Below the pieces are notes generated by a model, which had not been told where the DNA came from, did not search any database, and worked only from the letters and a program-made list of their open reading frames with translations. Positions 48,748 through 59,284 of a stretch of DNA of 64,000 nucleotides are shown one piece after another (the first letter of the stretch is position 1; each line of letters begins with the position of its first letter). The stretch comes from Parasulfuritortus cantonensis (lineage in GTDB: Bacteria > Pseudomonadota > Gammaproteobacteria > Burkholderiales > Thiobacillaceae). The stretch covers positions 62,001 to 126,000 of the forward strand of contig NZ_SJZB01000018.1 in assembly GCF_004337445.1 (NCBI RefSeq). The letters run 5' to 3'. A program made the position numbers and the translations under genes.

Positions 48748-50042
48748 CTCTGCTGCCCAACAGCCTGTTCGGGCGCGCCGCGGCGATCCTGCTCGGCATC
48801 TTCCTGCTCGCCCAGGGCGCCGCCATGTACGCCGTCTGGAAGACGGTGGTGTCGCCGCTGTCCGAGCGCTCCGCCGACGACCTGGCGGCGCGCATGGTGT
48901 TGGCGGCGCAGACCTGGGTGGAACTGCCGCCGGAGACCCGCTCGGACTATGAGATCGAACTGTTCCTGAAGCACAACCTGGAACTCGGCAAGGTCGACAA
49001 GCCACTCGCCACGCGGTTGCCGCCGAGTGCCTTCGGCGACCTGCTGGAACATGCGCTGAGCCGGCGTACCGGCCAGGCCGTCCAGCTCAAACAAGGGCCG
49101 GACCCGGCTTGGGCCTGGGTGGAGGTCACCCTGGCCGGCAACATGCTACGGGTCGGCTATCTGCGCGACAGCTACGAACTCGACGCCCCCTGGGAGGCGG
49201 GCGCGGTGTTCCTGGCCGGCGCCCTGCTGACCCTGGCGGCGGCGCTGTTCCTTGCCCGTCGGACGGCGGCGCGGCTGCGCCTGCTGGCGCGCTCGGCCGC
49301 CGAGGTCGGCCAGGGCCGCCTGCCGCAACGCCTGCCGGAGACCGGTGCAACCGAGCTGCGCGACCTCACCGCCGCCTTCAACCGCATGGCCGACGAAGTG
49401 CAGGCCCTGCTCGAGAACCGCACCGTGCTGTTGTCCGGCATCTCGCACGACCTGCGTACCCCGATCACCCGCATGCAGCTGGCCCTGGCCATGCTGGACG
49501 ACAGCGATCCGGCCATGGTGGCGCGCATGGAGGACGACCTGCGCGAGATGACCCGGCTGATCGCCCAGATGCTCGACTTCGCCCGTTCGCTCAAAGGCGA
49601 AGGCGAGACCGAGGTCCCGCTCGACCGGGCCCTGGCCGAGATGGCGGCGAGTTGCAGTCATCCGGAACAGGTCAGGGTGCGGGCGTCCGTGCCCTGCAGC
49701 CGGCGCCTGAGTGTCGCGGCCCTCAACCGCGTGGTCGGCAACCTGGTCGAGAATGCCTTGCGCTACGGCGGCAACCAGGCGGTCGAACTGGAACTGGCGT
49801 GCGACGCCTCCGGGGCCGTGGTTCGGGTGCTCGACCGCGGGCCGGGCATTCCGCCGGCCGAGCGGGAAAAGGTGTTCCAGCCCTTCTATCGCCTGGAGGA
49901 ATCGCGCAGCCGGGACACCGGCGGCTCCGGCCTCGGCCTGGCCATCGTGCGCCAGCTCGCCGACGCCCAGGGCTGGCGGGTGGAACTGGCCGACCGCCCG
50001 GGCGGCGGCCTGTGCGCCTCGGTATTGCTCGACCGGGTCTGA
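48744..50042 (+). CDS. envZ: EnvZ-like sensor histidine kinase
   Basis: A 432-residue membrane kinase with two transmembrane segments (about 8-28 and 152-172), a short periplasmic domain of about 120 residues, HAMP, an H-box GISHDLRTPITRMQLALAML, and ATPase boxes (VVGNLVENALRYGG, DRGPGIPP, TGGSGLGLAIV). The start is a TTG sharing bases with the ompR stop. The symbol is by similarity and partner; the signal is not known. Confidence 0.86.
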   Translation: MTLLPNSLFGRAAAILLGIFLLAQGAAMYAVWKTVVSPLSERSADDLAARMVLAAQTWVELPPETRSDYEIELFLKHNLELGKVDKPLATRLPPSAFGDLLEHALSRRTGQAVQLKQGPDPAWAWVEVTLAGNMLRVGYLRDSYELDAPWEAGAVFLAGALLTLAAALFLARRTAARLRLLARSAAEVGQGRLPQRLPETGATELRDLTAAFNRMADEVQALLENRTVLLSGISHDLRTPITRMQLALAMLDDSDPAMVARMEDDLREMTRLIAQMLDFARSLKGEGETEVPLDRALAEMAASCSHPEQVRVRASVPCSRRLSVAALNRVVGNLVENALRYGGNQAVELELACDASGAVVRVLDRGPGIPPAEREKVFQPFYRLEESRSRDTGGSGLGLAIVRQLADAQGWRVELADRPGGGLCASVLLDRV

Positions 50043-50064
50043 AGACGGACGCTGGCCCGCTGCC

Positions 50065-50859
50065 TCAGTTCGCCCCGGTCGGGGCGAGCTCGGTGACCGG
50101 GAAGCCGGCCCGGGCGCGCGCCTCGGCGTTGAACGGGCCGCGTGGTGCGGGTAGGCCGGCGGCGGCGATCAGGCGCGGCCATTCCTGCGCCGGCACCAGG
50201 CCGCGCTCGCCGCACAAGCGGCGGAACCAGCGGTCGCCGGCGGCCACGTGGCCGACCTCGTCGCGCAATATCACGTCGAGAATGGCCGCCCCGGCCGCAT
50301 CCCCGTAGCCGCGCAGCTTGGCCTGGATGCCGGGCGTGACGTCGAGCCCGCGCGCCTCGAAATAGCGCGGGACGACCGCCATGCGCGCGAGCGGGTCGTG
50401 CGCCGTCGCCATCGCCGTCTCCCACAGACCGCCGTGCGCCGGCAGGTCGCCGTAGTCGCCGCCGAGGTGACGCAGATGGTCGCGCAGGAGGCGGAAATGC
50501 AGGGCCTCCTCGGCGGCGATCTGCAGCCAGTCGGCGTAGAACGCGGCCGCCATGCCCGGAAAACGATAGGCGGCGTCGAGGGCCAGGTTGATCGCCGTGA
50601 ACTCGATGTGGCAGAGGGCGTGGATCAGCGCCCGGTGTCCGGCGGGGCCGCTCAGTTCGCGGCGTGGCATCGCCCGGGCGGGCAGCAGTTCCGGCCGGGG
50701 TGGCCGGCCGGCCTCGACCAGCATCGGGTCGGCCCGTTGCGTCGCCACCGGGTCCAGGCGGCCGGCCTGCCAGTCCGCCCACAGGCGGTCCGCGCCGGCC
50801 AGCTTGGCATCGACGTCGGTTTCGGCGAGGACGGCGCGGACGGCGCACTGCAGGTTCAC
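50065..50859 (-). CDS. DUF455 ferritin-like protein
   Basis: A 264-residue protein of the DUF455 family, a ferritin-like four-helix fold related to MiaE. Metal-ligand type motifs are visible: HALCHIEFTAINLALDAAYR, AAEEALHFRLLRDHL and LRDEVGHVAAGDRWF. A diiron centre is likely; the reaction is unknown. The start is a GTG at 50859 overlapping the stop of the VanZ-like gene (GTGA). Confidence 0.88.
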   Translation of the reverse strand: MNLQCAVRAVLAETDVDAKLAGADRLWADWQAGRLDPVATQRADPMLVEAGRPPRPELLPARAMPRRELSGPAGHRALIHALCHIEFTAINLALDAAYRFPGMAAAFYADWLQIAAEEALHFRLLRDHLRHLGGDYGDLPAHGGLWETAMATAHDPLARMAVVPRYFEARGLDVTPGIQAKLRGYGDAAGAAILDVILRDEVGHVAAGDRWFRRLCGERGLVPAQEWPRLIAAAGLPAPRGPFNAEARARAGFPVTELAPTGAN

Positions 50860-51221
50860 GGCAGCCGGGTCTCCAGGCGCTCGAGGAGGTCGGGCAGGAG
50901 GCGCGTGAACAACCAGCCGAGGCCGACCCCGACGGTGTTGGCGAGTTGGTCGTAGGCGCTCATCTCGCGGTATCCGCTCATGCCCTGGAGCACTTCGATC
51001 AGCGCGCCCATCGCCAGCAGGGCCAGGAAGGGCCGCAGGCGGGCGCCCAACACCTGGCCGAACCAGGCCATCAGCGTGAAGTAGGCGATGGCGTGCTGGA
51101 TCTTGTCGCTGAAGCCGACGTGGGGCAGTTGCGGCGCCGGGATCAGGGAGAGCACGGTCACCAGGGCGACCAGGCTCCAGCCGACGGCCAGCCAAAGGGG
51201 GCGATGGGTGAGGGTAGGCAT
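50856..51221 (-). CDS. VanZ-like membrane protein
   Basis: A 121-residue protein with four predicted transmembrane segments. The VanZ-type pattern is SDKIQHAIAYFTLMAWFGQV and GALIEVLQGMSGYREMSAYD, then LANTVGVGLGWLF. Its role is unclear; VanZ proteins can affect envelope antibiotic tolerance. It is coupled to the DUF455 gene and divergent from the PLP enzyme gene. Confidence 0.82.
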   Translation of the reverse strand: MPTLTHRPLWLAVGWSLVALVTVLSLIPAPQLPHVGFSDKIQHAIAYFTLMAWFGQVLGARLRPFLALLAMGALIEVLQGMSGYREMSAYDQLANTVGVGLGWLFTRLLPDLLERLETRLP

Positions 51222-51293
51222 GGCGGCGATTCTATGATTAATTCGGGGCCTACCACCACGTCCAAACCACACCAACCACGAGGTAGCCCCCGC

Positions 51294-52493
51294 ATGTCCC
51301 AGCAAGACTCCGCCTGGCGTTTCGCCACCCGCGCCATCCACGGCGGCCACGATGCCGCCGGCCACCAGGGCGCACTGAATCCGCCCATCTACTGGTCGTC
51401 CACCTTCGCCTTCGCGTCCGCCGAGCAGGGTGCGGCGCGTTTCGCCGGCGAGGAGCCGGGCATGATCTACAGCCGCGTCACCAATCCGACCGTGGCCAAT
51501 CTGGAAACGCGGCTGGCGGCGCTCGAAAACGGCGAGGCGGCGGTCGCGTTCGGCTCCGGCATGGGGGCCATCACGTCCCTGGTCTGGACCACGCTGCGGC
51601 CGGGCGACGAGATGCTGGTCGACCTCACCCTGTACGGCTGCACCCACTCCCTTGCCCACCACCTGCTGCCCGAGTTCGGCATCGTCGTGAAGGCGGCCGA
51701 CTTCACCGATCCGGACAACTTGCGTGGCCACCTGGGCCCGCGTACCAAGCTGGTCTTCTTCGAGACGCCGGCCAACCCGAACATGCGCCTGACCGACATC
51801 GCCGCGGTCAGTGCCTTGGTGCACGAGGCCAGCCCGGCCCTGGTCGCGGTCGACAACACCTATTGCACACCCTACCTGCAGCGGCCGCTCGATCTCGGCG
51901 CCGACGTCGTCGTGCATTCCCTGACCAAGTACATCAACGGCCACGGCGACGTCATCGCCGGTGCGGCGGTCGGGCGCAAGGAGATCATCGATCCGATGCG
52001 CTGGGTGGGCATCAAGGAGATGACCGGCGCCTGCCTGTCGCCCATGGACGCCTATCTGGTCCTGCGTGGGTTGAAGACCCTGCCCATCCGCATGGACCGC
52101 CACTGCGCCAGCGCCGGGGCGATCGCCGAGTTCCTGGCCGGTCACCCGGCCGTGGCCCGGGTCGACTATCCGGGCCTGGCGTCGCACCCGCAGCACGAGC
52201 TGGCCCGGCGCCAGATGGCTCAGCCGGGCGCGATGATCGCTTTCGAGCTGAAGGGGGGCCTGGAGGCCGGGCGGCGTTTCATCAACGCGCTCGAGCTGAT
52301 CACCCGCGCGGTCAGCCTGGGCGACGCCGAGAGCCTGGCCCAGCACCCGGCCAGCATGACGCACTCGTCCTACGACGCCGAGGAACGCGAACGCCACCTC
52401 ATCAGCGACGGCCTGGTCCGCCTTTCGGTCGGTCTGGAGGATGTCCGGGATTTGCTGGCCGATCTGGAGACGGCGCTGGCCGCTGCGGCCTGA
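51294..52493 (+). CDS. Cys/Met metabolism PLP enzyme, methionine gamma-lyase-like
   Basis: A 399-residue fold-type I PLP enzyme. The Schiff-base Lys is in VVHSLTKYINGHGDVIAG, and YSRVTNPTVANLETRLAALE and DNTYCTPYLQRPLDLGADV are conserved. LYGCTHSLAHH carries a Cys at the place of the reactive Cys116 of methionine gamma-lyases, so it may release methanethiol from methionine. Cystathionine lyase or O-acylhomoserine sulfhydrylase activity remains possible. It converges on the ZIP gene with 6 bases between stops. Confidence 0.82.
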   Translation: MSQQDSAWRFATRAIHGGHDAAGHQGALNPPIYWSSTFAFASAEQGAARFAGEEPGMIYSRVTNPTVANLETRLAALENGEAAVAFGSGMGAITSLVWTTLRPGDEMLVDLTLYGCTHSLAHHLLPEFGIVVKAADFTDPDNLRGHLGPRTKLVFFETPANPNMRLTDIAAVSALVHEASPALVAVDNTYCTPYLQRPLDLGADVVVHSLTKYINGHGDVIAGAAVGRKEIIDPMRWVGIKEMTGACLSPMDAYLVLRGLKTLPIRMDRHCASAGAIAEFLAGHPAVARVDYPGLASHPQHELARRQMAQPGAMIAFELKGGLEAGRRFINALELITRAVSLGDAESLAQHPASMTHSSYDAEERERHLISDGLVRLSVGLEDVRDLLADLETALAAAA

Positions 52494-52499
52494 GGCGAC

Positions 52500-53432
52500 T
52501 CAGCCCAGGGTGGTGTCGAGCACCATCATGATGGCGAAGCCGGCCATGAGCCCGAGCGTGGCCGGGGTCTGGTGGCCGTTGCGGTGGGTCTCCGGGATCA
52601 CCTCGTGGGAGACCACGAAGAGCATCGCGCCGGCCGCCAGGCCGAGGCCGACCGGGTAGGCGATGGCCAGGCCGCTGGTCAGGCCGATACCGAGCAAGGC
52701 GCCGAGCGGTTCCATCACGCCGGTGGCGGCCGCGACCAGGACTGCGTTGCCGACCCCGAGCCCGGCGCCGCGCAGGGCCATGGCCACGGCCAGCCCTTCG
52801 GGTATGTCCTGGAGGGCGATGGCGGAGGTCAGGGGCAGGCCGACGTTGAGGTCGCCGCGGGCAAAGGAGACGCCGATCGCCATGCCTTCCGGAAGGTTGT
52901 GCAGGGCGATGGCGAGGACGAACAGCCAGACCCGGCCGATGCGTTCGCAACCCGGACCGCAGGGGCCGCTGTTCTCGTGTTCGTGCGGGGTGAATTCATC
53001 CAGGCCGAGCATCAGCATGACGCCGAGGGCCATGCCGGCCACCACGGTCGCGGCACCCAGGCCGGCGCTGCCGGTGATCGAGGCACCGGCCTCGAGGCCG
53101 GGGGTGAGGAGGGAGAACGAACTGGCGGCCAGCATCATGCCCGCCGCCAGGCCGAGCATGACGTCCTCGGTGCGTTGGGCGATGCCGCGCAGGAACAGGG
53201 CGGGCAGGGCACCGAGACTGGTCGCGGCGAGGCCGGCCAAGCCCCCCAGCGCCGCGTAACGGAGGACGTTGCCGTTGCCCGCCTCGGCCTGCTGCCACAG
53301 GCTGGCGCCGAGCAGCCAGACCAGCGCGGCACCGGCGAGCGCCAGACCGCCGGCCGCCCACGGGTGACGCTGGAGATGCGCGTTCCAATCCTGCCCGAAA
53401 CCGCGCCCGAGCGCGGCGCTGCCGTCGGCCAT
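52500..53432 (-). CDS. ZIP family divalent metal transporter
   Basis: A 310-residue membrane protein with eight transmembrane helices expected. The metal-binding motifs are in helix 4 (ALHNLPEGMAIG) and helix 5 (ALQDIPEGLAVA), and the variable loop is His/Glu-rich (DEFTPHEHENSGPC). This is typical of ZIP zinc or iron importers of the GufA/ZupT group. The N-terminus is longer than ZupT, with two extra hydrophobic runs. The 58-residue gene is 5 bases upstream on the same strand. Confidence 0.88.
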   Translation of the reverse strand: MADGSAALGRGFGQDWNAHLQRHPWAAGGLALAGAALVWLLGASLWQQAEAGNGNVLRYAALGGLAGLAATSLGALPALFLRGIAQRTEDVMLGLAAGMMLAASSFSLLTPGLEAGASITGSAGLGAATVVAGMALGVMLMLGLDEFTPHEHENSGPCGPGCERIGRVWLFVLAIALHNLPEGMAIGVSFARGDLNVGLPLTSAIALQDIPEGLAVAMALRGAGLGVGNAVLVAAATGVMEPLGALLGIGLTSGLAIAYPVGLGLAAGAMLFVVSHEVIPETHRNGHQTPATLGLMAGFAIMMVLDTTLG

Positions 53433-53437
53433 CGTGT

Positions 53438-53614
53438 TCAGCGCTTGCGCTCGCCCACCTGGCCGGCGCAGGCGATGCCGGCCGCATAGACCACCGGGTT
53501 GGCGTCATAGGGCTCGGCGGCAGCCGGCTTGTAGGCCGGCTCGGCGTGGTGGTCCTTGCGCTCGTGCCGGGCACGGTGCCAGGCCTTCAACCGGTAATAG
53601 ATCTGCAGGCTCAT
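53438..53614 (-). CDS. 58-residue small protein upstream of the ZIP gene
   Basis: The ATG at 53614 has a near-perfect Shine-Dalgarno, AAGGAGGT, so this is very likely translated. It begins MSLQIYYRLKAWHRARHERK and has a Tyr/Pro/Ala middle, then NPVVYAAGIACAGQVGERKR. No family is recognised. The N-terminus resembles that of the 61-residue gene upstream of katG (MTLSLYSTYKALRRD). It ends 5 bases before the ZIP gene and probably shares its transcript. Confidence 0.65.
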   Translation of the reverse strand: MSLQIYYRLKAWHRARHERKDHHAEPAYKPAAAEPYDANPVVYAAGIACAGQVGERKR

Positions 53615-53689
53615 TTCAACCTCCTTATATGCGAACGATATCGTTGATTTGATTAGAGGATTTATTCCTCGATTAGGCAATATGAAAAT

Positions 53690-53708
53690 CGCTATCATTT
53701 AGATAGCG
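53690..53708. promoter_or_regulatory. Palindromic operator candidate upstream of the 58-aa/ZIP genes
   Basis: CGCTATCATTTAGATAGCG is an inverted repeat with 7-base arms and a 5-base centre, in an AT-rich patch between the 58-residue gene and the 3' end of cfa. It contains CTAT-N7-ATAG. With the adjacent AATATGAAAATC it also partly resembles a Fur box. The regulator is uncertain. Confidence 0.4.
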
Positions 53709-53753
53709 TCATGCCGATGTTGCACGGATGCCAAGGCCCGACGGGCCGGGCGG

Positions 53754-54920
53754 TCAGCGTACCGAGCGGTAGACGGGCCGGCGTTCCCGCTTGCTCAGTA
53801 CCAGTTGCCAGAGCTGGCCCTGGCGCGCCCGGAAGAAACCGGCACACGACAGCAGGTAGTACTTCCACATGCGCCGGAAGCGCTCGCCGTACTTCCCGGC
53901 CAGGTCCGGCCAGGCCCGTTCGAAATTTGCCCACCAGGCCATCAGGGTGCGGTCATAGTCGGTACCGAAGTTGTGCCAGTCCTCGACCACGAAGCGACCC
54001 TCGACGGCCTGCGCGAGTTCCCGGGCGGACGGCAATTTGCCGTTCGGGAAGATGTATTTGTCGATCCACGGGTCCGTCCGGCCGACGCTGACGTGGCTGC
54101 CGATGGTATGCAGCAGGAACAGGCCATCGTCATCGAGGACGCGCCGGGCGACGTCGAAGTAGGTGGCGTAGTTCTTCTGCCCGACGTGTTCGAACATGCC
54201 TACCGAGACGACCTTGTCGAAGCGGCCCTCGATATCGCGGTAATCCATCAGGTCGATGCGTACCGGCAGCCCGGCGCAGCGTTTCAGCGCCAGTTCCCGC
54301 TGGGCCTTCGATACGGTGACGCCGAGCACCTCGACACCGTAATGCTCGGCGGCGAAGCGGGCCAGGCTGCCCCAGCCGCAGCCGATTTCGAGCACCCGTT
54401 CGCCCGGCTTCAACTCGAGCTTGCGGCAGATCAGGTCCAGTTTGTCGTGCTGGGCCTGGGCCAGGGTGTCGGCGCGCTGCCAGTAGGCGCAGGAATACGC
54501 CATGCTGGAGTCGAGCATGGCCTCGAAGACGTCGTTGCCGATGTCGTAGTGCTGTTCCCCAACCTGGAAGGCACGCCGGGCGGATTGCAGGTTGAACAGG
54601 CCATGGCGCAGGTATTCGCCCAACAGCCGGACGCGCGCCCAGCCGCCCAGGCGGCAGTCGACGTCGGCGGCGAGCAGGCGGTGAAAGAGTTGATCCAGGC
54701 GGTCGCAGTCCCAAAGGCCGTCCATGTAGGCTTCGCCGAAACCGAGGGAGCCGTGGCTGAGGATGCGCCGGTAGACATCCATGTCGTGGACCCGGATGTC
54801 CCAGGGCCGGTCGCCATTGAAGCGGACGCCGGCCATGGCCGCCAATTCGCGCAGGATGGCCGGCGCTTCGGCGGGGGCCGGCGGATTCCAGGCGACGGAT
54901 TGCTCGCTGATCTGATGCAT
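53754..54920 (-). CDS. cfa: Cyclopropane-fatty-acyl-phospholipid synthase
   Basis: A 388-residue SAM-dependent enzyme that cyclopropanates unsaturated acyl chains of membrane lipids. The N-terminal lipid-binding part includes GSLGFGEAYMDGLWDCDRLD and VGEQHYDIGNDVFEAMLD. The methyltransferase motif is VLEIGCGWGSLARFAAEHYG. AAGGAGGAG precedes the ATG. Cfa is commonly stress-induced, which fits the katG/oxyR neighbourhood. Confidence 0.95.
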   Translation of the reverse strand: MHQISEQSVAWNPPAPAEAPAILRELAAMAGVRFNGDRPWDIRVHDMDVYRRILSHGSLGFGEAYMDGLWDCDRLDQLFHRLLAADVDCRLGGWARVRLLGEYLRHGLFNLQSARRAFQVGEQHYDIGNDVFEAMLDSSMAYSCAYWQRADTLAQAQHDKLDLICRKLELKPGERVLEIGCGWGSLARFAAEHYGVEVLGVTVSKAQRELALKRCAGLPVRIDLMDYRDIEGRFDKVVSVGMFEHVGQKNYATYFDVARRVLDDDGLFLLHTIGSHVSVGRTDPWIDKYIFPNGKLPSARELAQAVEGRFVVEDWHNFGTDYDRTLMAWWANFERAWPDLAGKYGERFRRMWKYYLLSCAGFFRARQGQLWQLVLSKRERRPVYRSVR

Positions 54921-55095
54921 GGGCGTCTCCTCCTTGGCTTGCGCGCACGGGCGGATGAACGCCTTGTCAGCGCGTCAGCTCGATTAGAAGCAACGGCCGA
55001 CGGTCCGGCCAATTGATTCTGCCAAACGACCCGATAGCCGGAATCAATGACCCGGCTGGCCCCGCGCCACCGGATGGCGGCGCGGGGGAGGTGGG

Positions 55096-57592
<2,497 letters not shown>

Positions 57593-57671
57593 GATCGTGC
57601 TCCTTTCGGCTTGGGTGGTCCCGGTGCGGCCGGGTTGTCGTTATTGAAGCGGATGACGATCAATTGAGCTA

Positions 57672-57708
57672 ATTGATAGATATTAAATAGTGAATAGTAA
57701 AAAACTAT
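57672..57708. promoter_or_regulatory. OxyR-like operator between the katG group and nhaA
   Basis: On the minus strand four blocks spaced by 7 bases read ATAG, CTAT, TTAA, CAAT against the OxyR pattern ATAG-N7-CTAT-N7-ATAG-N7-CTAT, 13 of 16 matching. The first half, ATAGTTTTTTACTAT (57694-57708), is perfect. It lies about 80-115 bases before the 61-residue gene. The oxyR gene is at 62.0 kb. Confidence 0.6.
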
Positions 57709-57736
57709 ATATCGTCAAACGTGTATCCTTGCCCTC

Positions 57737-59121
57737 ATGAGCCATGCCGAACCCACGCCCCATCCGAGCCCGGCCGCCGACGAGACCGGTGTCATCCACG
57801 CGCCCTGGGAACGGACCTTCGACCGCTTCCTGACGCCCTTCGAAGAGTTCGTCCACCGGCAGACCACCAGCGGCCTGCTCCTGATGGGATCGGCCCTGTT
57901 CGCCCTGATCCTGGCCAACGGGCCTTGGGCCGAGGCCTATCACCACCTGGTGCACACCCCGGTCAGCCTGTCGGTGGGGGCTGGGCGATCGAGAAGACCT
58001 TGCACCACTGGGTCAACGACGGCCTCATGGCGCTGTTCTTCTTCCTGGTCGGCCTGGAGTTGAAGCGCGAGATACTGGTCGGCGAGCTGGCGGCGCCGCG
58101 CCAGGCCGCCTTGCCCATCGTCGCCGCCCTGGGCGGCATGGCGGTCCCGGCGCTGATCTACTATGCGGTCAATCCGGACGGCGCGGCGGCGCGCGGCTGG
58201 GGCATCCCGATGGCCACCGACATCGCCTTCGCGATCGGCGCCCTGGTCCTCCTCGCCGGCCGCGTGCCCAAGGCGCTGATCACCTTCCTGGTCGCCCTGG
58301 CCATCGTCGACGACCTCGGCGCGGTGGTGGTGATCGCCCTGTTCTACACCGAGCAGCTGGTGGTCGAAGCCCTGCTGGCCGGGGCCGTCCTGCTCGCCCT
58401 CCTGGTGGTGCTCAACCTGGCCGGCATCCGCCAGCCGTTGCCGTATTTCCTGCTCGGCGGCCTGCTCTGGGTCGCCCTCCTGAAGTCGGGCGTACATGCG
58501 ACCCTGGCGGGAGTGCTGACCGCATTCACCATCCCGGCCCGGCCGAAATACGATCCGGCCCGCTTCAGCGTCCAGGTGCGCGAGTTGATGAAGCGCTTCG
58601 ACGCCAGCCACCGGCCCGGCGAGAGCATCATGACCAACGACGGCCTGCGCGCCACGGTGGCGACCCTGGAAAACGGCGTGCTCAAGGTGCAGACGCCCCT
58701 GCAACGTCTCGAGCACGCCATGCACATGCCGGTCGCCTACCTGATCATCCCGGTGTTCGCCTTCATCAACGCCGGCATACCGGTCGATTTCGGCGGCCTC
58801 GCCACCACTCTGGGGCATCCGGTTACCCTGGGGGTGGGCCTCGGCCTGTTCCTGGGCAAGTTCGTCGGCATCGCCGGGGCCAGTTGGCTGGCCTTGCGGC
58901 TCGGCCTCGGCCAGTTGCCCGCCGGCACCCGGTTCAGCCAGATCGCCGGGGTCGCCATGCTGGGCGGGATCGGCTTCACCATGGCGATGTTCATCGCCGA
59001 CCTGGCCTTCGCCGCCGAAGCCGAGAACCTGCTCATGGCCAAGACCGGCATCATTCTCGCCTCCCTGGTTGCCGGCCTGGCCGGCTACACGTGGCTGCGT
59101 CTGGTGGCGCGCCCCGGCTGA
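57737..59121 (+). pseudogene. nhaA: NhaA Na+/H+ antiporter gene with a frameshift
   Basis: The N-terminal part (MSHAEPTPHPSP ... QTTSGLLLMGSALFALILAN ... HTPVSLSVG) is in one frame. The rest (GWAIEKTLHHWVNDGLMALF onward, including [34 protein letters not shown] and GIGFTMAMFIADLAF) is in another. The switch falls at a run of five G at 57976-57980; one more G would restore the frame. Only the region around the start is affected, and all later antiporter motifs, with the conserved aspartates, are intact. It could be a real mutation, a slippage-prone switch, or a sequencing error. A reading from GTG 57721 gives a false N-terminus. Confidence 0.85.
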
Positions 59122-59284
59122 CCGGTTCGGGCGCGCGCCGGCCCGCCCGCGGGCTACCCGAGCGGTCGATCTGGCCGGACAAACCCTGTTGGCCGGTGGG
59201 GATTTCCTGGCGATAATCCAGATGTCCCGGGCGGCATCGCCGGCCCGGGTTGGCAATCTCCCCGGGTATCAGTTGGAATCGCAC

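Noticed and set aside
53692-53706. OxyR site before the 58-residue gene
   Set aside because: Only the central CTAT-N7-ATAG fits; the outer blocks match poorly (about 10 of 16), so it is listed only as a palindrome of unknown regulator.
55060-55087. Terminator after katG
   Set aside because: CCCCGCGCC and GGCGCGGGG can pair, but no T run follows, so it is not a convincing rho-independent terminator.
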